Source: Gemmatimonadota bacterium
GTDB taxonomy: Bacteria; Gemmatimonadota; Gemmatimonadetes; Longimicrobiales; Gaopeijiaceae
NCBI GenBank assembly: GCA_022827345.1
Contig: JAJDTB010000006.1
Coordinates: 30,720-94,719, forward strand
DNA: 64,000 nucleotides
Reading direction: 5' to 3'
Shown: piece by piece, positions 25,200-33,055 of the stretch
Layout of the letters: each line of letters starts with the position of its first letter
Numbering within the stretch: the stretch's first letter is position 1
The notes under the pieces: model-generated
Database searches by the model: none
Told to the model about the DNA's origin: nothing
Seen by the model: the letters and a program-made list of their open reading frames with translations, nothing else
Program-made: the position numbers and the translations under genes

Positions 25200-26759
25200 A
25201 TGACAGCTACATCCCGTGAACGGTTCTGGCAGCGGATTCACCCGCCCCTTCCCGAACCCGGCAAGCTCGCAGGGTACTCGGCGCTGATCGACAGGTATGA
25301 TCTCCAGGTTCCTGTGCCGTCCCGTGTTGCAGCCATCGCTGAAAGATACCACCCCTCGTCGACATCCGACTGGCAGATGCTCCCACCCGGTCACGCTCCG
25401 GAGGACACCCTGGGGGGACATCTCGAGTTCGCGCTCAAATGGGAAGGTGTGAGCCTCGCGGTCCTTGCCGCACTCTTCGCCGAAACCGATGGCCGCGAGA
25501 TCGCAAGCATCGTGCTGGACAAGCCGACGGGTCGATACGCCCGCCGGATCTGGTTTCTCTACGAATGGCTGACGGGTGCGCAGCTGGAACTTCCTGACGC
25601 GGGGAAGGTCACCGCCGTGCTCGTGGTCGACCCGGAGCAGCAGTTCGCGGCGGGGCACGGACCGCTGTCACGTCGCCACCGGGTTCGCAACAACCTCCCC
25701 GGCACTCGGCGATTCTGCCCACTGGTGCACCGAACCCGGGAGCTGGAGCGTTGCGTTGCGATGGATCTGGCGGCGAAGACACGCGCGGTGATCGGCCGCA
25801 CGCATCCGGACATTGTGAGGCGAGCCGCCGCCTTCCTCCTACTCAAGGACAGCAGGGCGTCGTTCGGAATCGAGGGTGAACGGCCTTCTCCCAACCGGGC
25901 GGTGCGCTGGGGCCAGGCGATCGCTCGCGCCGGCAGATCCGGCCTTTCCGTACCGAGCCTGGTGCGTCTGCAGGAAACGCTGATCGGCGACGCCAGGTTC
26001 GTGCGTCTCGGCCTCAGAACCGAGGGCGGCTGGATCGGCACACGGGACCGGTCGACACTGGAGCCGATCCCGGAACACATCAATGCCCGCCCGGATGATC
26101 TGCCCGATCTCCTGCGCGGCCTCGTGGAGTACTCGGAGCGCATCGAGTCATCCCCCCTGGATCCGGTCGCAGCGGCGGCGTGTCTGTCGTTCGGCTTCGT
26201 CTACATCCATCCCTTCGAGGACGGCAATGGGCGCATCCACCGTTGGCTGGTACATCACGCTCTGGCCCGGGCCGGGTTCAGTCCGCCGGGACTGGTCTTT
26301 CCGGTGAGTATCCCCATGCTGCGCCGGATCACCGACTACCATGAGGTCCTGAACGGCCATTCCGCGCGGCTTCTGCCGTTCATACAGTGGCGGCCGACGG
26401 TGCGGGGAAACGTCGAAGTCCTCAACGAGGTCACGGACTGCTACCGCTTTTTCGATGCAACCCGGCACGCGGAGTTCCTGTATCGCTGCGTGGAGGAGAC
26501 GGTGAGCCGCGATCTGCCGCGGGAAGTGGATTACCTTGAGAGGTATGACGAGTTTTCGGCGGCGGTACAGGAGGCGATCGCGGACATGCCGGACAGGACC
26601 ATAGACCTGCTGGCTCGTTTTCTGCGACAGAATGGCGGCACCCTCTCGCAGCGAGCCCGCCGCCGGGAGTTCAGCCTCCTCAACCCGGCGGAAGTGGCGC
26701 GGGCCGAAGCGCTCTACCGCCGCTGCTTTCCGGCCGACAGGCTCAGCCAGGTCGAATGA
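25200..26759 (+). CDS. fic: Fic-domain protein, self-inhibited type
   Basis: The 519-residue protein has a complete Fic core, HPFEDGNGRIHR (337-348), which binds nucleotide and carries the catalytic His. The inhibitory helix motif SxxxE(G/N) is also present N-terminally as SFGIEG (221-226). Fic proteins transfer AMP from ATP to Ser, Thr or Tyr of targets. The internal SxxxEG helix keeps class II members off, so no separate antitoxin is needed. An extra N-terminal region of about 130 residues and a C-terminal helical region (near 420-519) may select the target. The upstream region is AT-rich, unlike the neighbours. The stop overlaps the next ATG by ATGA, coupling it to the DedA-like gene. Confidence 0.9.
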   Translation: MTATSRERFWQRIHPPLPEPGKLAGYSALIDRYDLQVPVPSRVAAIAERYHPSSTSDWQMLPPGHAPEDTLGGHLEFALKWEGVSLAVLAALFAETDGREIASIVLDKPTGRYARRIWFLYEWLTGAQLELPDAGKVTAVLVVDPEQQFAAGHGPLSRRHRVRNNLPGTRRFCPLVHRTRELERCVAMDLAAKTRAVIGRTHPDIVRRAAAFLLLKDSRASFGIEGERPSPNRAVRWGQAIARAGRSGLSVPSLVRLQETLIGDARFVRLGLRTEGGWIGTRDRSTLEPIPEHINARPDDLPDLLRGLVEYSERIESSPLDPVAAAACLSFGFVYIHPFEDGNGRIHRWLVHHALARAGFSPPGLVFPVSIPMLRRITDYHEVLNGHSARLLPFIQWRPTVRGNVEVLNEVTDCYRFFDATRHAEFLYRCVEETVSRDLPREVDYLERYDEFSAAVQEAIADMPDRTIDLLARFLRQNGGTLSQRARRREFSLLNPAEVARAEALYRRCFPADRLSQVE

Positions 26760-27574
26760 TCCGCCCCTTCCTGCTCCTGGCGCTCAAGCGCCCCGCCCTC
26801 TGGCCCGCGATGCTCTCGGCCGCCTGGGCCTTCCGGCCGCGTGGCTGGTACCGCAGGCCGCCCTTCCTGCCGCTGCCGTCACGGGCCTACATGCGGTGGC
26901 GCCTCGAGACGGCATACGGGGACGCCGACGCCGTGCCTCCCGAGGACGAACTCGCGCGCTTCATCACCTGGTCGGCGGAGATGCGCCGACGCATGCGGGG
27001 GCAGCGCGCCGCTCCGCTGTGGGTGAAGGTGCTCGCCGCGGCTGCGCTCGCGGCGTTCGCGGTGTGGGTGAACGTGAGCGCGGTGCAGATCGCGGGCGTC
27101 CGGGAGGCGGCCGCGGCCGCGGGATACTGGGGACTGTTCGGCGCCTCGGTGGTGAGCGGCTTCAACCTGGTGGCGCCGGTGCCGGTGGCGTTCTTCTACC
27201 CGTTCCTGATCGACATCGGATTCGCGCCGCTTCCGACCCTGCTCACGATCGCCGCCGGGATGACCGGGGGCGACTTCCTCGGCTACCTGGTCGGCAACGC
27301 GACGCGCGACGCGCTGGGTCACCGTCTGCGCCGCGTCCGCGCCCGCCTGGAGGTGTGGCTGAACGCCCTGCGTGCGCGCCACCGGCTGCTGCCGTACGGC
27401 CTGCTCTTCCTCTACGCCGCCTTCGCGCCGATCCCGAACGAACTCGTGGTGATCCCGATGGCGTTCATGCGGTGCTCGCTGGCGGGGGTGATGACCGCGG
27501 TGCTCTGCGGCAACGTGATCTTCAATTCGCTGATGGCGTCGGGCGTCACGTGGTTCGTGGGATGGTGGGCGTGA
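26756..27574 (+). CDS. DedA/VTT-like membrane protein
   Basis: The 272-residue protein has a soluble N-terminal part of about 90 residues, one helix near 92-108, then a core resembling the VTT/SNARE-associated (DedA) fold: GYWGLFGASVVSGFNLVAPV with PVAFFYPFLID, AAGMTGGDFLGYLVGNATRD, and LLFLYAAFAPIPNELVVIPM. The G-x-x-x-G and F-x-P-x-P-N/E patterns are typical of this group. DedA-family proteins take part in phospholipid recycling (undecaprenyl phosphate and similar carriers). The role here is unproven. It overlaps fic upstream and coaE downstream, so it belongs to a tight transcript. Confidence 0.62.
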   Translation: MIRPFLLLALKRPALWPAMLSAAWAFRPRGWYRRPPFLPLPSRAYMRWRLETAYGDADAVPPEDELARFITWSAEMRRRMRGQRAAPLWVKVLAAAALAAFAVWVNVSAVQIAGVREAAAAAGYWGLFGASVVSGFNLVAPVPVAFFYPFLIDIGFAPLPTLLTIAAGMTGGDFLGYLVGNATRDALGHRLRRVRARLEVWLNALRARHRLLPYGLLFLYAAFAPIPNELVVIPMAFMRCSLAGVMTAVLCGNVIFNSLMASGVTWFVGWWA

Positions 27575-28173
27575 TCGTCGTGGGGCTCACCGGGAACCTG
27601 GCCGCGGGGAAGTCGGCGGTGGCCGGGCTGTGGCGGCGGGTCGGGGTGCCGGTGGTGTCGGCGGACGAGCTGGCGCGCGAGGCGGTGGCGCCGGGGTCGG
27701 ACGGGCTGGCCAGGGTGGAGGCGCTGCTGGGGCCGGGGGTGGTGGGGGTGGACGGGTCGCTCGACCGCGCGGCCGTGCGGCGCATCGTCTTTCGGGACCG
27801 CGAGGCGCGGCGGGGGCTGGAGGCGATCGTGCACCCCGAGGTGAGGCGGCTGCGGGATGCATGGACGGGGGAGCGGCGCAGGGAGGGCGCCGAGGTGGTG
27901 GTGTGGGAGATACCGCTCCTCTTCGAGACGGGGATGGAGCGAGAGGTGGACGTGGTGGTGCTGGTGGATGCGCCGGAGGAGGTGAGGCGCCGGCGCGCGA
28001 TCGAGACGCGCGGGCTGAGCGGTGAGGAGGTGGATGGGATGATGAGGGCGCAGATGGCGGTTGCCGGGAAGCGGGCCGGCGCGGATTTCGTGATCGACAA
28101 CGGCGGGACGAGGGAGGAGCTGGCGTCCCGCGCGGCCGAGGTCCTCGCTCGGATCAGGCGGGGTGGGGGCTGA
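27562..28173 (+). CDS. coaE: dephospho-CoA kinase
   Basis: CoaE phosphorylates the 3'-hydroxyl of dephospho-CoA in the last step of CoA synthesis. The 203-residue protein has the P-loop GLTGNLAAGKS (8-18), VVSADELAREAVAPG, HPEVRRLRDAW and the acceptor region VVWEIPLLFETGME. A lid with RRRRAIETRGLS follows. Length is normal. The start is either ATG 27562, overlapping the upstream gene by 13 bp, or GTG 27571, which overlaps its stop as GTGA. Both preserve the P-loop. Confidence 0.92.
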   Translation: MVGVIVVGLTGNLAAGKSAVAGLWRRVGVPVVSADELAREAVAPGSDGLARVEALLGPGVVGVDGSLDRAAVRRIVFRDREARRGLEAIVHPEVRRLRDAWTGERRREGAEVVVWEIPLLFETGMEREVDVVVLVDAPEEVRRRRAIETRGLSGEEVDGMMRAQMAVAGKRAGADFVIDNGGTREELASRAAEVLARIRRGGG

Positions 28174-28208
28174 GGTGCGCGCTTCCACGGGAGCGGAGCG
28201 GGTCCGGC

Positions 28209-29282
28209 ATGCCGGGATCCCCGTCCGGATCGGGCCGGCGGGCGGCTGAAGTGGCGCGCGCGGCTCAGGTACCGACCGGCCCCGCCCGTGGCGAGCGGAT
28301 CGACGCGATCGTCGAGGCGCTGCTGGCGGCCTCTCCGGTCGTGGTGACCATGCACGCCAACGCCGACGGCGACGCGGCGGGGTCGGCCGTCGCGATGGCC
28401 GCCTTCCTGGCGGAACACGGAGCCGACGCGCGGATCGCCAGCCCCACGCCCTTTTCCGAGAGCTTCTCATTCCTGTTGCCGGACCCGGAGATGGTCCTGC
28501 CAGCGAAGAGCGAGGAGGAGGCCGCCTGGTGCCGGCGCGCCGGCCTGGCGGTGGTTGTGGATACCTCCGACCCGCGCCGGATCGGCCGCATCAACTCGAT
28601 GATCCGGGGGCTGCCGACGGTCGTCGTCGATCATCATCCCCCCGGAGACCGCTTCATCGACGGCCTCGCGCTTGTCGATACGGGTGCCGCCGCTGCTGGA
28701 GAGCTCGTCTTCGAACTGATCGAGCGCGCGGGCGGACCCTGGACGGAGGCGATCGTGCGGGCGCTGTACGTAGCGGTGCTGACCGACACGGGGGGCTTCC
28801 GGTTCCAGAACACCACGCCGGACTGTCTGCGAACGGCGGCAAGGCTGGTCGAACTCGGTGCCGAGCCCGAGGCGCTCTACCGGGCCGTGTATTCGCGCTT
28901 CCGTCCGCGCCGCTTCGAGCTGCTGCAGGAGGCGCTGGCGACGCTGACGGTGCACCCCGGAGGCCGCGTCGCGTGGATGACCGTGCCGAAGGAGGCATTC
29001 GACCGGGTCGGCGCCACGGTGGACGACCTCGAGGGCTTCGTCGACGTGCCGCGCGATGTGGAGGGGGTCGAGGTCGCGATCCTGTTCCGCACGACCAGCG
29101 ACGGCCGGATCAAGGTGTCGCTGCGCGCGCTGGCACCCGCGCGGGTTCACGGGATCGCCAGGGCGCTCGGCGGCGGCGGTCACCCCCAGGCGGCGGCGGC
29201 GGTGGTTTCCGGCAAGCTCGAAAGGGTGGTGGAGCGCGTGGTCGAGATGGTCGTCGCAGAGCTGCCGGCAGTCCGTGGATAA
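28209..29282 (+). CDS. nrnA: DHH/DHHA1 nanoRNase / pAp phosphatase
   Basis: NrnA-type enzymes degrade 2-5-nt RNA and hydrolyse 3'-phosphoadenosine 5'-phosphate to AMP. The 357-residue protein shows VTMHANADGDAAGSAVAMAA (His49 and the Asp residues as metal ligands), VVVDTSDPRRIG, the DHH triad at 141-143 (VVVDHHPPGD), LYVAVLTDTGGFRFQNT and the C-terminal DHHA1 GGGGHPQAAAA. All expected catalytic blocks are present. The N-terminal 28 residues are extra, and a GTG at 28251 could be the true start. It follows coaE by 35 bp. Confidence 0.9.
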   Translation: MPGSPSGSGRRAAEVARAAQVPTGPARGERIDAIVEALLAASPVVVTMHANADGDAAGSAVAMAAFLAEHGADARIASPTPFSESFSFLLPDPEMVLPAKSEEEAAWCRRAGLAVVVDTSDPRRIGRINSMIRGLPTVVVDHHPPGDRFIDGLALVDTGAAAAGELVFELIERAGGPWTEAIVRALYVAVLTDTGGFRFQNTTPDCLRTAARLVELGAEPEALYRAVYSRFRPRRFELLQEALATLTVHPGGRVAWMTVPKEAFDRVGATVDDLEGFVDVPRDVEGVEVAILFRTTSDGRIKVSLRALAPARVHGIARALGGGGHPQAAAAVVSGKLERVVERVVEMVVAELPAVRG

Positions 29283-29349
29283 TCCCCGCGTCGCTACTGA
29301 GGACTTGTTTCACCGGCTGCCCCGGTAGGGCGGAGACGCCGAGAGATTC

Positions 29350-29355
29350 TATCTT
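29350..29355 (+). promoter_or_regulatory. possible -10 element (TATCTT) for a leaderless transcript
   Basis: TATCTT ends six bases before ATG 29362, so a start at about +7 would fall on the ATG itself. No -35 was identified with confidence. The same geometry is seen at cysS. Confidence 0.3.
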
Positions 29356-29361
29356 TCGAGG

Positions 29362-29850
29362 ATGAATCCGAGGACCAACCCCCGAGTGGCCCCTGGGGCC
29401 CGCCAGACCGAAGTGGACTTCGACGACGGGCCCGGAGTCCCGGAAGCCCTGCCGCGCACTCTGCGGGAGGTCGGCGAGCGCCTGGGGCCCGAGGCGATCG
29501 ACCGGCTGTGGATCTTTCCGCCGCTCATTCGCGGCCGCAGGGAGTGGGGGCTTGTCGCGGCCGGGTGTTTCGACGGCAGCGGGGCCCGCCGGCTCGTTAC
29601 CGCCCGCTACGCCGCCCAGCGCACCGGCAAGGGCCTCTACCTCGAAACGCGAATGGTCGACCAGGGCGTGGCGCCGGCCGACCGGCTGCCGCGTGTGATG
29701 GAGGGCGTCGTCAGGCGCGGGCCGGCGCCGCTGGGAAGCCCGAGGAACGTCGAGGTAGGTGGCGAATCCGGATCCTTCGAGGCATTCATGGAAGGATTCG
29801 CTGACGAGCTCTTCGAGGAGGCGGTGCTCGGTCCGCCACCCACGGAATGA
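29362..29850 (+). CDS. hypothetical protein
   Basis: The 162-residue protein is soluble, with no signal peptide or membrane segment. It has a compact, probably alpha/beta core: VGERLGPEAIDRLWIFPPLI, EWGLVAAGCFDGSGARRLVT, KGLYLETRMVDQGVAPADRL. It ends in an acidic helix (FEAFMEGFADELFEEAVLG). No family was recognised. The codon use and GC content match the neighbours, and it lies 30 bp before the Fur-family gene, so the two may be cotranscribed. Confidence 0.62.
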   Translation: MNPRTNPRVAPGARQTEVDFDDGPGVPEALPRTLREVGERLGPEAIDRLWIFPPLIRGRREWGLVAAGCFDGSGARRLVTARYAAQRTGKGLYLETRMVDQGVAPADRLPRVMEGVVRRGPAPLGSPRNVEVGGESGSFEAFMEGFADELFEEAVLGPPPTE

Positions 29851-29879
29851 CGACCTGAACGCAAGACGAAGGAACGGTC

Positions 29880-30383
29880 ATGAAGTACGGACCAGCCGAC
29901 ATCGATCCCTACGTGGCGATCTTCGCGCGCTATCTGCGGGAGCAGGGGCTGCCGGTGACCCGCCAGCGGGCGGCGGTTGCCGAGGCGGTGTTCTCGTCGC
30001 CCAACCACCAGTCGGTGGAGGACATCGATGCGGAGCTCCGGGAGAATGGCGTGCGACTGGGCAAGGCCACGATCTACCGCACGCTGGAACTGCTCGTGCG
30101 CAGCGGCCTGGTGGAGGAGCATGATTTCGGCGAGGGATTCAAGCGCTTCGAGCACCGCCTGTCCCGGAATCCCATACATCATCACATGGTGTGCATGGAC
30201 AGCGGCGTGGTGATCGAGTTCCGCAGCGAGGAAATCGCACGCATCGTCGAAGAGACGGCCGCCCGGCACGGCTTCCGCCCCGCGCACCACAAGCTGGTCA
30301 TCTTCGGCCTGAGCCGTGCCAGCCAGGAAGCGGGAAGAGCCGTCAAGTATCGCGGCATTACCTGTCCCATCGAGACCGCCTGA
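29880..30383 (+). CDS. Fur-family transcriptional regulator
   Basis: The 167-residue protein has the Fur winged helix (VTRQRAAVAEAVFSS, SVEDIDAELRENGV, LGKATIYRTLELLVRSGLVE). The dimerisation/metal domain (FEHRLSRNPIHHHMVCMDSG, VVIEFRSEEIARIVEE) follows. Fur proteins repress iron, zinc, manganese or peroxide genes with metal as co-repressor. Here the first structural-zinc Cys pair is C-M-D-S instead of C-x-x-C, and no second C-x-x-C follows. The structural zinc site is thus lost, as in some Fur and Irr-like proteins. The metal sensed cannot be told. The extra C-terminal 30 residues are basic. Confidence 0.88.
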   Translation: MKYGPADIDPYVAIFARYLREQGLPVTRQRAAVAEAVFSSPNHQSVEDIDAELRENGVRLGKATIYRTLELLVRSGLVEEHDFGEGFKRFEHRLSRNPIHHHMVCMDSGVVIEFRSEEIARIVEETAARHGFRPAHHKLVIFGLSRASQEAGRAVKYRGITCPIETA

Positions 30384-30398
30384 ACCGGCTTCCGCCCC

Positions 30399-31502
30399 AT
30401 GCCCAACCGCAGGGACCCCAACGCCGCCACCCGCGCGGGCCCGCGCACCATCCACCACCTGCCCCCCGGCCTGGAAGGGCTGCCGTGGGAGCTGCCGCGC
30501 GTTTTTCTCGGTCTGGACGGCCCGGCCGCGACCCCCGAAGGCGCCGCCACCTGGATCCTTCCGGTCCCCTACGAGGCCACCACCTGCTGGGGCTCGGGCG
30601 CCCGCCGCGGCCCCCAGGCGATCATCGACGCGTCACGATACATCGAGCTCTTCGACCACGAACTCGGCCGCGACCCCTCCGAGGGCGGCGTCTACACCTT
30701 CCCCGCGCTGGAGCTTACCCGCGGCGACGCCGCCCGCGCCCTCGCCGAACTGCGAGGCGCCTGCGCTCGCGTGTTGGAAGCCGCCGCCGCCCGCCGCGTG
30801 ATCATGATCGGCGGCGAGCACTCGGTGTCCTCGCCCGCGATCCTCGCACACGCCGATCGCGCGCCCGAGCGGCTCACCGTGCTGCAGTTCGACGCCCACC
30901 TCGACCTGCGCGAGACCCACGACGGGAGCCGCCATTCCCACGCCTGCGCCATGGCCCACGTGGTGGACGCGGTCGATCTGGTCACCGTCGGCGCGCGCGG
31001 CATCAGCGCCGAGGAGTGGGCGGCGGTCCAGGCCCGCGACAACGTCACGGTGATCACGGCCGAGGAGGTGGCGGGGCAGGCGCCGGCCCGCGGCCCGGAA
31101 TCGGCAATCCCCAGGCAACCGGGCGGCGCCGAACCGGCGACCCGCGGACAACCGCCCGCCCGCCCAGGCCCCGCCCCCGAACACACCTGGATCGACCGCG
31201 CCGTCGCCGCCCTCGGCCCGTCCGTCTACATCACCTTTGATGTCGACTTCTTCGACCCGTCGCTGGTTCCGTCCACGGGCACCCCCGAGCCCGGCGGCGG
31301 CCACTGGTACCCCGCGCTGGCTCTTCTGCGCCGCGTCTTCGCCGAGCGACGGGTGGTCGGCGCCGATGTCGTCGAGCATGCGCCGATCCCCGGGATGAAC
31401 GCGCCGGACTTCCTTGTTGCCAGGCTCATCTACAAGTTCATCGGGTATTGGAGCGAAACCCTTCATCCGTCGCCGGACCCGGTGACGAGGCCGTCAGGCT
31501 GA
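30399..31502 (+). CDS. speB: agmatinase/ureohydrolase with Pro-rich insertion
   Basis: Ureohydrolases of the agmatinase/arginase family split guanidino compounds into urea and an amine. The 367-residue protein has the binuclear manganese motifs GGEHSVSSPA, FDAHLDLRETHDG and TFDVDFFDPSLVPSTGTPEPGG. Agmatinase (polyamine synthesis) is the best guess; guanidinobutyrase is possible. Between the core strand (VTVITAEEVAG) and the helix before the last motif lies a Pro/Ala/Gly-rich insert of about 38 residues. This insert makes the chain longer than the usual 290-320. It is at a loop position, so the enzyme can still fold. The DNA is very GC-rich. Confidence 0.87.
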   Translation: MPNRRDPNAATRAGPRTIHHLPPGLEGLPWELPRVFLGLDGPAATPEGAATWILPVPYEATTCWGSGARRGPQAIIDASRYIELFDHELGRDPSEGGVYTFPALELTRGDAARALAELRGACARVLEAAAARRVIMIGGEHSVSSPAILAHADRAPERLTVLQFDAHLDLRETHDGSRHSHACAMAHVVDAVDLVTVGARGISAEEWAAVQARDNVTVITAEEVAGQAPARGPESAIPRQPGGAEPATRGQPPARPGPAPEHTWIDRAVAALGPSVYITFDVDFFDPSLVPSTGTPEPGGGHWYPALALLRRVFAERRVVGADVVEHAPIPGMNAPDFLVARLIYKFIGYWSETLHPSPDPVTRPSG

Positions 31503-31543
31503 GCGGGCGCCCCAGCGATGGCCAACGAGGACCCTGAATCCCC

Positions 31544-32272
31544 ATGAACGACTCCATCGGAATCACCATCGCCTTCAGCGCGGGCATCCTCTCGTTCCTG
31601 TCACCCTGCGTTCTGCCGCTGGTGCCGAGCTACCTGTCCTTCGTGACCGGGATGTCGCTCGAGGATCTGCAGGAGGGCTTCGACCGGCGCCGGGTGATGG
31701 TGCACTCGCTGCTCTTCGTGAGCGGCTTCACGCTGATCTTCGTGCTGCTCGGCGCGGGCGCGACCTTCATCGGCAGCTTCCTGCTGTACAACAGCGACTG
31801 GATCGCGCGGATCGGCGGCGTGATCATCATCCTGTTCGGGCTGCACCTGATGGGGGTCTTCCAGCTCCTGCCGCTGCTCAGCGAGAAGCGCGTCCACCTG
31901 GCGAACAAGCCTGCCGGGTACCTGGGCACGCTGGTGGTCGGGGTCGCGTTCGGCGCGGGTTGGACGCCGTGCATCGGGCCGGTCCTCGGTGCGATCCTGA
32001 CGATGGCCGCATCGCAGCAGAATGTCGCCGTCGGGATGTGGCTGCTCTTCGTCTATTCGATGGGGCTGGCGATCCCGCTGCTGCTGGCCGCCTGGGCCAT
32101 GGAGCGATTCCTGACCGCGTTCTCGCGCTTCCGGCGTTTCCTGCCAGCGGTGCAGAAGGTCGCGGGCGCGCTGCTGATCGTGCTCGGACTCCTGCTGGTG
32201 ACGGGCTCGTTCACGGTGCTGGCGGCGTGGCTGAACCGGTACACGCCGGAGTTCCTGCTGGAGAGGCTGTAA
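31544..32272 (+). CDS. ccdA: cytochrome c biogenesis protein CcdA
   Basis: The 242-residue membrane protein has six hydrophobic segments and the CcdA/DsbD-beta core: FSAGILSFLSPCVLPLVPSY near the start and GVAFGAGWTPCIGPVLGAIL in the middle. The two intramembrane Cys residues (SPCVLP and TPCIGP) carry electrons from thioredoxin across the inner membrane for cytochrome c haem ligation or periplasmic disulfide reduction. The partner may be the redoxin gene 94 bp downstream. All key residues are intact. Confidence 0.92.
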   Translation: MNDSIGITIAFSAGILSFLSPCVLPLVPSYLSFVTGMSLEDLQEGFDRRRVMVHSLLFVSGFTLIFVLLGAGATFIGSFLLYNSDWIARIGGVIIILFGLHLMGVFQLLPLLSEKRVHLANKPAGYLGTLVVGVAFGAGWTPCIGPVLGAILTMAASQQNVAVGMWLLFVYSMGLAIPLLLAAWAMERFLTAFSRFRRFLPAVQKVAGALLIVLGLLLVTGSFTVLAAWLNRYTPEFLLERL

Positions 32273-32366
32273 CCGGCCGTGGACGGAACCCGCGACGCGG
32301 ATTTCATCCACAAGCTACTGGAGATCGACCAACGACCGGGCGAGTCCCGGCGAGGAGGATAGAGAG

Positions 32367-32948
32367 ATGGCGCTTGTAGCTTCCACCATGCTGGCGCTCG
32401 GGACCGAGGCACCGGAGTTCTCGCTGCCGGAGCCCGCGACGGGTGAGATGGTGTCGCTGTCGCGGTTCGACGGCGCGCGCGGGCTGCTCGTGGTGTTCCT
32501 GTCGAACCACTGCCCGTTCGTGAAGCACCTGGCGGACCACTTCGCGGGCCTCGCGGCCGAGTACCAGGCGCGGGGCGTGGCGGTCGTCGGGATCAACGCG
32601 AACGACGTGGCGAACTACCCCGAGGACAGCCCCGAGAAGATGACGGACGAGGTGGCGCGGCGCGGGTACACCTTCCCGTATCTGTTCGACGAGTCGCAGG
32701 AGGTGGCGAAGGCGTACCGGGCGGCGTGCACGCCGGACTTCTTCCTGTTCGACGCGGGTCGGCGGCTGGTGTATCGGGGGCAGTACGATGGGAGCCGGCC
32801 GTCGCTGGATGTGCCGGTGACGGGGGAGGATCTGAGGGCGGCGCTGGAGGCCGTGTTGGGGGGTGGGGCGCCGGTGGAGGAGCAGGTGCCGAGTGTGGGG
32901 TGCAACATCAAGTGGCGGGCGGGGGAGGAGCCGGGGTGGTTCGGGTGA
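32367..32948 (+). CDS. thioredoxin-fold redoxin (AhpC/TSA-like)
   Basis: The 193-residue protein has a strong AGGAGG Shine-Dalgarno. It shows GTEAPEFSLPEPATGEMVSL, then LLVVFLSNHCPFVKHLADHF with Cys49 as the only active-site Cys in a C-P-F-V motif. VVGINANDVANYPEDSPEKM and CTPDFFLFDAGRRLVYRGQY follow. It belongs to the 'thioredoxin family protein' group with a single C-P-x-V site. It may be a peroxiredoxin-like or thiol-transfer protein. No signal peptide is present, so it acts in the cytoplasm. Its place after ccdA suggests a reductant or partner role. Confidence 0.82.
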   Translation: MALVASTMLALGTEAPEFSLPEPATGEMVSLSRFDGARGLLVVFLSNHCPFVKHLADHFAGLAAEYQARGVAVVGINANDVANYPEDSPEKMTDEVARRGYTFPYLFDESQEVAKAYRAACTPDFFLFDAGRRLVYRGQYDGSRPSLDVPVTGEDLRAALEAVLGGGAPVEEQVPSVGCNIKWRAGEEPGWFG

Positions 32949-33018
32949 TGTAAAGCGGGCAGCCCAGCAGATACGATAATGTAATGTAAAGTAGACAAAT
33001 TGTAAAGTACACTTTACA
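32949..33018. repeat. AT-rich repeat and 18-bp dyad, site C
   Basis: TGTAAAG occurs at 32949 (right after the redoxin stop), 32985 and 33001. TGTAA is found at 32980 and 33001, 21 bp apart. TGTAAAGT-AC-ACTTTACA (33001-33018) is an 8-bp-arm inverted repeat. GTAGACA is shared with site B. The block lies just upstream of the Rpn-like nuclease gene. Confidence 0.58.
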
Positions 33019-33055
33019 GTACGCCGCATCCCGAGACATCAAGTCCCATCCAGCC

